This document shows, piece after piece, positions 58,150-64,000 of a stretch of DNA of 64,000 nucleotides. Position 1 is the first letter of the stretch. Each line of letters opens with the position of its first letter. The DNA is from Microtetraspora niveoalba (GTDB lineage Bacteria > Actinomycetota > Actinomycetes > Streptosporangiales > Streptosporangiaceae), in assembly GCF_001570405.1 (NCBI RefSeq), contig NZ_BBYM01000027.1, positions 1 through 64,000 on the forward strand. The letters are read 5' to 3'. The position numbers were made by a program, and so were the translations under genes. The notes beneath the pieces are model-generated. The model had not been told where the DNA came from and ran no database searches. It saw only the letters and a program-made list of their open reading frames with translations.

Positions 58150-59096
58150 CACGCACCACCTCCCGGCGTTCCGGCGGAGAGATCGGCGTCGGGCTCGCCG
58201 GTGGGGGCGAACCACCGGATGTCGGCCATGGACATCGTGCGCTCCTCGGGGGGCACCCAGACGGCGCGCACCCGCATCCCCTGCCGCACCTCGTGCGCGG
58301 GGATGCCGCCGACCAGGGCGATCATCGGGATGTCGGCGCCGTCGAGCAGGATGTACGCGGAGACGAACGGCACCTCGGGGGCGCGCGGGTCGGGCAGGTT
58401 GTTGATGGCGAAGGTCGTGACGGTGCCGGTGTCGGCGACCTCCCGCTCCTCCTCGATGAGCGCGCCGCACGCCGGGCAGGAGGTGCGGTAGGGGACGTAG
58501 ACCTGGTCGCATCCGGCGCAGCGTCCGCCGAGGAGGACGCCGTCCCCGATCCTCTCCAGGAAGCGGGTGAGCGCCGCGCCGGGGCGCACGCGGTACTCGG
58601 TGCGTATCGGCGCCGTGATCATGGTGACCTCGGGGACGAAGCACTCGATGTCGGTGATGGTCCCGGAGGTCCGGTCCCTCCAGCGGGGCCGCACCCGCAT
58701 TCCGGGCCGCATCGCCTTCGGGCCGCCGGCGTCCACCGCGTGGACGAGCGCGGTGTCCGCGCCGTCCAGCCGGATCGTGGCCCAGGCGAACGGCCGGTCG
58801 AGGGGATGGGCCGGGCGCGGCGCGCTCACCCACGCCCACGCCTGGACGGTTCCGGCCGGGCCGACCTCGACGTACTCGCCGGTCACGGCCTCGCCGGTGT
58901 CCGGGTCGTACTCCAGAGGAGGCACCAGCACCCGGGCTCCGGCCGTGCGGACGCCGACGATGCGCCGGTCGCGCAGCTCGGTGAGGAAGCGGCCGATGAC
59001 CGGGCCGGTGCTGCGGGTGTAGCCGCCGGGGAACTCCAGGACGTGCCTGGCCTCCAGCGGGTGAGACGGCGGGTGAGACGGTGGGTCAGATGGCAC
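58149..59096 (-). CDS. DUF35/OB-fold protein, Rv3521-like
   Basis: The 315-residue protein has two OB-like halves. The second carries a rubredoxin-like zinc ribbon GRCAGCDQVYVPYRTSCPACG, followed by the DUF35 OB strand region (GTVTTFAINN). DUF35 proteins bind thiolase-fold partners and present acyl-CoA substrates, as with Ltp2 and ChsH2 in cholesterol degradation. The N-terminus has a short repeated PPSHP. It starts 11 bases inside the preceding synthetase gene and is followed by the two thiolase-fold genes in the same order as in Mycobacterium. Confidence 0.85.
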   Translation of the reverse strand: MPSDPPSHPPSHPLEARHVLEFPGGYTRSTGPVIGRFLTELRDRRIVGVRTAGARVLVPPLEYDPDTGEAVTGEYVEVGPAGTVQAWAWVSAPRPAHPLDRPFAWATIRLDGADTALVHAVDAGGPKAMRPGMRVRPRWRDRTSGTITDIECFVPEVTMITAPIRTEYRVRPGAALTRFLERIGDGVLLGGRCAGCDQVYVPYRTSCPACGALIEEEREVADTGTVTTFAINNLPDPRAPEVPFVSAYILLDGADIPMIALVGGIPAHEVRQGMRVRAVWVPPEERTMSMADIRWFAPTGEPDADLSAGTPGGGA

Positions 59097-60636
59097 GGTC
59101 CCTGCCCTCCCAGTAGGGGTCGCGGAGCTTGCGCTTGAGCAGCTTGCCGTTCGGCTCGCGCGGCATCTCGTCGATGAAGTCGATGCTCCTGGGCCACTTC
59201 ATCTTCGCCAGGCGGCCCTTGAGCGAGTCGAGGATCTCGGCGGCCAGCTCGGGTCCGGGTACGGACCCGGGCGCGGGCTCGACGATGGCCTTGATCTGCT
59301 CGCCCCACTCGTCGTCCGGGATGCCGAAGACGGCGGCATCGGCGACCTTGGGGTGGACGAGCAGCTCGTTCTCGATCTCGGCGGGGTAGATGTTGGCCCC
59401 GCCCGAGATGATCATGTCGGCCTTGCGGTCGCAGAGGAACAGGAAGCCGTCCTCGTCGAGGTAGCCGATGTCGCCGACCGTGAAGTAATCCCGCAGCCGG
59501 CCCGCCTCGGTCTTGGCCGGGTCGCCCTTGTACTCGAAGCGGACGCCGGCCATCTTCATGTAGATCGTGCCGGGGGTGCCGGTGGGCACCTCGTCGAGGT
59601 TGTCGTCGACGATGAGGATCTCGCTGATCGGCCAGGCCTTGCCCACCGTTCCGGGGTGCTTCTTCCAGTCCTCGGGGGTGGCGATCGTGCCGCCGCCCTC
59701 GGTGGCGGCGTAGTACTCGTAGATCACGTCGCCCCACCAGTCGAGCATCTGGAGCTTGACCGGCACCGGGCAGGGGGCGGCGGCGTGGATCATCCAGCGC
59801 AGCGAGGACAGGTCGTACTTCCGGCGGGTCTCCTCGGGCAGCGACAGCAGCCGCTTGAAGTGCGTCGGGACCATGTGGGAGTTGGTCACGCGGTGCCTCT
59901 CGGACAGCCGCAGCATCTCCTCGGCGTCCCACCGGTCCATGTAGACGAGCGTGTGGCCCATGTGCAGGGCGGTGCCGCCGAACTGCGTGACGGCGGTGTG
60001 GTAGCTCGGAGACGTGACCAGGTGGACGTTGGGCCGTCCCGGGGTGATCCCGAAGAACCCGAGCAGGAAGGACAGGAGCTCGGCGGAGTCGTCCGGGTCC
60101 AGGCCGCTGAGCGGCCGCCGTACTCCCTTGGGCCGGCCGGTGGTGCCCGAGGTGTAGTGCATGGTCGCCCCGGCGGTGCGGTCCTCGGGGAGGGTGTCCG
60201 GGCGGCCGTCGGTCAGGTCGGAGACGGGGCGGAAACCCTCGACCCGGCCGAAGGCGAAGCACCGCTCCGACGCGATGCCGGCCACCTCGGCGCCCCTCGT
60301 TCCCTCGGCCGCGTACCGCTCGTGGACGAAGAACGCCCTGGCGTCGCTGTCGGCGACGATGTAGCCGATCTCGGGACCGGTCAGGTGCCAGTTGACGGGG
60401 GTGAAGTACCACCCGGCCTGCAGCGCGGCGAGATAGAGCGCCAGGCCGTCCGCGCCGTTGGGCACCAGGCCGCAGATGCCGTCCCCCGGCCGCAGGCCCA
60501 GCTCGCGGAGGCCGTGGACCAGGCGGTTCGCCCGGGCGAGCAGGTCTCCCGCCCGGTGCCGCGTGCCGTCGGGGTCCACGGCGGCGATCCAGTCCGGGTC
60601 GGCCTGCGCGATCCTCCAGAAACCAAGCGAGCCCAT
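59086..60636 (-). CDS. Acyl-CoA synthetase (AMP-forming, FadD family)
   Basis: The protein adenylates a fatty or steroid acid and transfers it to CoA. Landmarks are TSGTTGRPKGV, YYAATEGGGTIA, the TVGDIGYLDEDGFLFLCDR hinge and the C-terminal catalytic Lys in REPNGKLLKR. It differs clearly from the FadD19-like enzyme of the same operon and resembles the general long-chain group. Of two close starts I prefer ATG 60636, because GGGAG lies eight bases upstream; ATG 60642 is only two bases from that motif. It is the first gene of the sterol operon. Confidence 0.85.
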   Translation of the reverse strand: MGSLGFWRIAQADPDWIAAVDPDGTRHRAGDLLARANRLVHGLRELGLRPGDGICGLVPNGADGLALYLAALQAGWYFTPVNWHLTGPEIGYIVADSDARAFFVHERYAAEGTRGAEVAGIASERCFAFGRVEGFRPVSDLTDGRPDTLPEDRTAGATMHYTSGTTGRPKGVRRPLSGLDPDDSAELLSFLLGFFGITPGRPNVHLVTSPSYHTAVTQFGGTALHMGHTLVYMDRWDAEEMLRLSERHRVTNSHMVPTHFKRLLSLPEETRRKYDLSSLRWMIHAAAPCPVPVKLQMLDWWGDVIYEYYAATEGGGTIATPEDWKKHPGTVGKAWPISEILIVDDNLDEVPTGTPGTIYMKMAGVRFEYKGDPAKTEAGRLRDYFTVGDIGYLDEDGFLFLCDRKADMIISGGANIYPAEIENELLVHPKVADAAVFGIPDDEWGEQIKAIVEPAPGSVPGPELAAEILDSLKGRLAKMKWPRSIDFIDEMPREPNGKLLKRKLRDPYWEGRDRAI

Positions 60637-60828
60637 GTCCATCGCTCCCTGTCCGGTGCGTTCGATGCGCCCGACCCGCGAGCCGAGGGCTCTGTCGTGG
60701 CGCGGTCTCTCCCCCTGATTTCCCCACAAATGACGCCAGGCTTCGTCGGCCCCTGGCCCGGCCGGGCGGTGTCAAACGAGAATCGGTTCTAGTGCGTTGC
60801 GGGCAGACTAACCCGGGCACCGACGCCG

Positions 60829-60842
60829 ATCAAGCGCTTGAT
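60829..60842. promoter_or_regulatory. KstR2-type palindrome, first copy
   Basis: ATCAAGCGCTTGAT is a perfect palindrome and fits the KstR2 consensus AnCAAGnnCTTGnT at every fixed position. It lies between the divergent synthetase and hydratase genes. KstR2 is the TetR-type repressor of late sterol (ring C/D) catabolism in Mycobacterium and Rhodococcus. Confidence 0.7.
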
Positions 60843-60898
60843 TGAGGGATCTGGCGGCGGCGGGCGGGGCCGATCTAGGATCAGGTTCTCCTCGCCTG

Positions 60899-60912
60899 AC
60901 CAAGCGCTTGAC
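60899..60912. promoter_or_regulatory. KstR2-type palindrome, second copy
   Basis: ACCAAGCGCTTGAC matches the KstR2 consensus at all fixed positions but the last. It is 70 bases from the first copy, so both face the same side of the helix roughly, and lies directly before the ribosome binding site of the hydratase gene. Binding here would block its translation start region and transcription. Confidence 0.65.
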
Positions 60913-60927
60913 TAAGCGGAGGTGTCC

Positions 60928-61743
60928 GTGGAACTCCTGCCGATCAGCACACCGCACTGCCGGGTCGAGAGGGACGGTCCCGTCGTGGTCGTCACGATGG
61001 ACCGCCCGGAGGCCAAAAACGCGCTCTCGACGGACATGCTGGTCGGCCTGGCCGACGCGTGGGCCTACATCTCGGCCGAGCCGGAGGTGCGCGTGGGCAT
61101 CCTGACCGGCGCGAACGGCACGTTCTGCGCCGGGGCCGACCTCAAGGCGATGGGCTCGCCCTCCGGCGACGAGCAGGTGCGGCGGCGGGCCGCGGAGATC
61201 GGGGACTACCACTGGAAGGGCCTGCTGCGCGACACCGCGTCGCTGCCCACCAAGCCGATCATCTGCGCCGTCGAGGGGTACGCCGTGGCCGGCGGCACCG
61301 AGCTGCTCGTCGGGACCGACCTGCGGATCGTCGGCGAGAGCGCCACCCTCGGCCTGTTCGAGGCCCGGCGGGCGCTCTTCCCGATGGGCGGCTGCGCCAT
61401 CCGGCTCCCGCGCCAGATCCCGTACGCGTTCGCGATGGACATCCTGCTCACCGGCCGCGCGATCAGCGCGTCCGAGGCGCTGGCGATGGGCCTGGTCAAC
61501 CGGGTCGTCCCGGACGGCACGGCGCTGGAGAGCGCGCGCGAGCTGGCCGCCGAGGTGGCCGCGTGCGGGCCGCTCGCCGTCCAGGCCATCCTGCGGACGT
61601 ACCGCGCGACCCTGGGGATGGGCGAGGCCGAGGCGCTGGAGGTCTCGGACGCCATCGGATGGCCGGTCATCGGCTCGGAGGACGCCAAGGAGGGCGCCCG
61701 CGCCTTCCGGGAGAAGCGCCCGCCGGTTTACCGGGGGAAGTGA
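60928..61743 (+). CDS. EchA19-like enoyl-CoA hydratase
   Basis: Crotonase-fold hydratases add water to the double bond of 2-enoyl-CoA. The 271-residue protein has the oxyanion motifs NGTFCAGADLKAMG and VEGYAVAGGTELLVGTDLRI, and the catalytic Glu in GLFEARRALFPMGG. The C-terminal SEDAKEGARAFREKRPP is close to mycobacterial EchA19, which hydrates sterol side-chain enoyl-CoA. The start is the GTG at 60928, five bases after GGAGG; the GTG six bases earlier overlaps that site. It is divergent from the synthetase operon. Confidence 0.87.
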   Translation: MELLPISTPHCRVERDGPVVVVTMDRPEAKNALSTDMLVGLADAWAYISAEPEVRVGILTGANGTFCAGADLKAMGSPSGDEQVRRRAAEIGDYHWKGLLRDTASLPTKPIICAVEGYAVAGGTELLVGTDLRIVGESATLGLFEARRALFPMGGCAIRLPRQIPYAFAMDILLTGRAISASEALAMGLVNRVVPDGTALESARELAAEVAACGPLAVQAILRTYRATLGMGEAEALEVSDAIGWPVIGSEDAKEGARAFREKRPPVYRGK

Positions 61744-61816
61744 CAGAACTCCCGCGTCCGCTGTGAATTGGGACTGTTCCGCGTACCGGGGGCACGTTAC
61801 GATCCCTCCCACCTAT

Positions 61817-61834
61817 ACCAAGCGGTAACTTGGT
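61817..61834. promoter_or_regulatory. Inverted repeat ACCAAG-N6-CTTGGT
   Basis: Perfect six-base arms with a six-base spacer lie 20-40 bases before the secreted hydrolase start. A GGTTAACC palindrome overlaps its right arm. Spacing differs from the KstR2 sites upstream, so a different regulator is implied. Confidence 0.5.
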
Positions 61835-61855
61835 TAACCCCCCAGGAGGACGTCG

Positions 61856-62698
61856 ATGCCCCCGCGTATCGCGATCATGACCCTCGCCGGCGCCGCCCTG
61901 CTGGCGCTCGTCCCGGCCGCCCCCGCCCAGGCCGACGACGTGACCTACTACCTCGCCCTCGGCGACTCCCTCGCGGTGGGAGCGCAGCCGCTCGGGCAGG
62001 ACAACGCGAACGTCCCGACCGACGAGGGCTACGCCGACCAGCTCTACGCCAAGCTCAGCGCGGACGAGCCGACGCTGCGCCTGGTGAAACTCGGCTGCAT
62101 GGGCGAGACCACCAAGTCCTTCGTCCAGGGCGGCGTCTGCTCGTACGACGGAGCGAAGTCGCAGCTCGCCGCGGCGAAGAGGTTCCTGCGCGAGAACGGC
62201 GCCAAGGTCAGGTACGTGACCGTCAGCATCGGCGCGCAGGACGTCTACGGGTGCATCACGCCCGACGGCGGAGCCGACACCGGGTGCATGCTCAAGGGCA
62301 CCGCGTCGGCCGCCCTCTACATGCCGCAGGTGACCGGCGGCCTGAAGCTCGCCGCGCACCGCTCGGCCCGCCTCATCGGCATGGACTGGTACAACCCGGG
62401 CGTGGCCGCCTGGCTGCTCGGCGACGACGGCAAGAGCCAGGCCAAGCAGTCGGTGCTGCTCAACGACACCCTCAACAGCACCATGAAGGTCAACTACGGC
62501 GCCTGGGGCTTCAAGGTCGCCAAGGTCAACGCCGACTGGCAGGCCAAGAACTGGACCGAGGACACGCCGTTCGGCTGGCCGCGCAACGTGTGGGAGCTGG
62601 TCGCGCGGAGCTGGATCGCGAACGTGCCCGGCGACTGGCTGCCGAAGGGCCACGGGTACGGCAACATCGCCGACACGTTCTACGCCGTCGCCCGCTGA
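61856..62698 (+). CDS. Secreted SGNH/GDSL-like hydrolase
   Basis: Residues 1-26 form a signal peptide ending PAQA. The esterase motif ALGDSLAVG places the nucleophile at Ser38. The oxyanion Asn motif that normally reads GxND is SIGAQD, with Gln118 for Asn, and a His is present near the end (His266, in KGHGYGN). The DxxH spacing is not standard, so activity may differ from typical lipases. CAGGAGG precedes the ATG. Confidence 0.82.
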   Translation: MPPRIAIMTLAGAALLALVPAAPAQADDVTYYLALGDSLAVGAQPLGQDNANVPTDEGYADQLYAKLSADEPTLRLVKLGCMGETTKSFVQGGVCSYDGAKSQLAAAKRFLRENGAKVRYVTVSIGAQDVYGCITPDGGADTGCMLKGTASAALYMPQVTGGLKLAAHRSARLIGMDWYNPGVAAWLLGDDGKSQAKQSVLLNDTLNSTMKVNYGAWGFKVAKVNADWQAKNWTEDTPFGWPRNVWELVARSWIANVPGDWLPKGHGYGNIADTFYAVAR

Positions 62699-62738
62699 CC
62701 GGGCGCGCCGGGCTCAGGGGCCGCGATCAGGGGCGCGA

Positions 62739-64000
62739 TCAGGGGGTGGTGCCGGGGACCGGGGTTCCGAGCACCACCCCGGTCACGCACAACTTCACCG
62801 ACCGGTCCGCCAGGGTGAGCGTCATCGCCTCGCCGACCCCCTTGACGGGGAAGTACGCCCCCGCCGGCCCCGCGCCCAGTGACAACTCCGCCCGCGCCTC
62901 CCCGAGCCGGACCGTCGCCGAGGTGGGCCGGTCGGCCTCGTAGGTGAACCCGCCCACCGCGTAGTCCCCGTTCGACCGGACCGGGAGCGTGACCGTGCCC
63001 GCCGACCGCGGGAAGCAGCGCGCTCCCCGTTCCGGCACCGCGTACCCGCCGAGGATCCGCGGCGGCACCAGGCCGCGGCCGTCCTCGGCGAGGACCAGCG
63101 GCGAGGCGGCGGGCCGCGGGTGCCGCATCCGGTCGCGCAGCGGCTCGGGGGCGAGCGGGCTGAGCACGTGCGAGCTGAGGTTGCCCTCGCCGAAGCCGTA
63201 GATCAGCACGTCGGCGGGCAGCGGCTGCGGGTAGACGTCGGCCGTCGCGGGGGTCTTCGCCAGCGTCGCGCCGGCCGCCTCGACGTAGCCGCGCGCCCGC
63301 GCCCGCTGCGCCGCGAACTGCGCCGCGTACGCGTCCCCCGAGGCGTACGACGCGACGAGGAACACGCACACCAGCACGGCCGAGACCGCCGGCACGGCGA
63401 GGCCGCGCGGCGGCAGCGCCCGGTACGGCCGCGGCTCCTCCGGCAGCGGCAGCGTCGTCAGCCCGGCGCAGAGGGCGAGCACGACGGCGGCGTCGGCGAC
63501 GTAGCGCGGTTCGAGGGCCTGCGCCTCGAACACGCCGCGCCCGAGCAGCACCGGGACGAGGTCGGCGAGCACCAGGTAGGCGAGCAGGATCGCCCACGCC
63601 CGGGCCGCCCGCGCCCGCAGCGCCAGGGTCGCCGCCGCGTACAGCGCGAGCACCGCCCACGCGAGCGCGATGACCGGCCAGGACGGCGCGACGAGCCCGC
63701 CGAACCAGGTGCCGGGACCACCGACCGCCGCCGTGGGGAACGTCTCACCCAGCAGCCTCCCGGCGAACAGCGCGGTGTCGCCGGCCGGGGGCAGCCGCAC
63801 CGGCTGGTCGCCGGTGTCGGCCCGGGAGAGGTACACCACGGCCGCGGGCGCGAGGACCGCGGCGAGCGCGCCCCAGATGGGCAGGTTCCCGCGCAGCGCG
63901 GCCCACCACCCCCGCCACCACGGACCGGCGGTGAAGTACGCGGCGGTGAGCAGGAACAGCAGCAGCGGGATGCCGACCGCCGCCTTGAGGAAGAACGAGG
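62739..64000 (-). CDS. Large polytopic membrane protein, 3' part
   Basis: The frame is open to the window edge; the start lies beyond it. At least 420 residues are visible. The part nearest the edge has several membrane helices (FFLKAAVGIPLLLFLLTAAYF, WPVIALAWAVLALYAAATLALRA, AVPAVSAVLVCVFLVASYASGD). The last 190 residues are an extracytoplasmic beta-rich domain. This layout is common for actinobacterial membrane glycosyltransferase-like proteins, but no catalytic motif is in view and I do not name a function. Confidence 0.7.
   Translation of the reverse strand, partial: SFFLKAAVGIPLLLFLLTAAYFTAGPWWRGWWAALRGNLPIWGALAAVLAPAAVVYLSRADTGDQPVRLPPAGDTALFAGRLLGETFPTAAVGGPGTWFGGLVAPSWPVIALAWAVLALYAAATLALRARAARAWAILLAYLVLADLVPVLLGRGVFEAQALEPRYVADAAVVLALCAGLTTLPLPEEPRPYRALPPRGLAVPAVSAVLVCVFLVASYASGDAYAAQFAAQRARARGYVEAAGATLAKTPATADVYPQPLPADVLIYGFGEGNLSSHVLSPLAPEPLRDRMRHPRPAASPLVLAEDGRGLVPPRILGGYAVPERGARCFPRSAGTVTLPVRSNGDYAVGGFTYEADRPTSATVRLGEARAELSLGAGPAGAYFPVKGVGEAMTLTLADRSVKLCVTGVVLGTPVPGTTP

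Overview
The window is a single stretch of very high-GC, actinobacterial chromosome. GTG starts are common, overlapping ATGA/GTGA junctions are frequent, and almost every gene casts long antisense shadow frames. The gene set (HelR with a rifamycin-associated element, a KstR2-like operator, two-component pairs, SURF1, a YhgE/Pip exporter, Tat lipoprotein) fits a soil actinomycete. Streptosporangiales is my inference from overall look; nothing in the window fixes the genus. No rRNA, tRNA, CRISPR array or intact mobile element was seen.

Layout. 0-1.4 kb: 3' end of an HNH/DUF222 gene followed by about 1 kb of non-coding DNA made of two degenerate repeat arrays, the first apparently copied from the 3' end of the HNH gene. 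1.4-6.1 kb: a minus-strand D-amino-acid operon (N-acyl-D-amino-acid deacylase, fold-III PLP D-amino-acid lyase, RidA, unknown barrel protein). 6.2-10.5 kb: an OmpR regulator and an unusual sensor kinase whose chain continues through a long low-complexity linker into a polytopic DUF4173/4153-like domain. 10.6-15.8 kb: arylamine N-acetyltransferase, hemerythrin, small membrane proteins, DUF3817, SURF1, and a Baeyer-Villiger-type monooxygenase behind an AT-rich palindrome.

15.8-24.7 kb: a nine-gene minus-strand operon for uptake and oxidation of an amine or polyamine-like compound (three-part BFD/FAD/2Fe-2S dehydrogenase, PotABCD-type ABC transporter, PuuB-like oxidase, cupin), with a readable promoter and a divergent TetR gene. 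25.4-30.6 kb: a TetR remnant, helR with its upstream RAE, an MFS exporter and a truncated, degenerate tyrosine recombinase. 30.7-38.4 kb: secreted gamma-glutamyltransferase, FMN reductase, and two NarL-type two-component systems around a PAP2 phosphatase. 38.5-40.9 kb: a DUF3800 gene whose ribosome binding site lies in a perfect hairpin, a tiny Cys-rich protein, and a TauE/DsbD-like membrane protein fused to a cupredoxin. 41-45 kb: alanine dehydrogenase with a duplicated leader, a class III aminotransferase, and an M20 dipeptidase.

45.2-48.9 kb: an autoregulated-looking operon of a degenerate ABC ATPase, a YhgE/Pip exporter and a TetR repressor, with a perfect 14-bp palindrome at the promoter. 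49-51.6 kb: a solute-binding/von Willebrand A fusion and a membrane coiled-coil partner. 51.7-54.3 kb: threonine dehydratase-like enzyme, LysR, LysE exporter. 54.3-61.7 kb: a sterol side-chain degradation cluster (FadD19-like, Ltp3/Ltp4-like thiolase-fold proteins, DUF35 protein, a second acyl-CoA synthetase, and a divergent EchA19-like hydratase) with two KstR2-type palindromes before echA. 61.8-64 kb: secreted GDSL-like hydrolase and the 3' part of a large membrane protein that leaves the window.

Where a start codon was moved from the longest open frame, the ribosome-binding-site reason is given in the entry. All family assignments are by eye from motifs.
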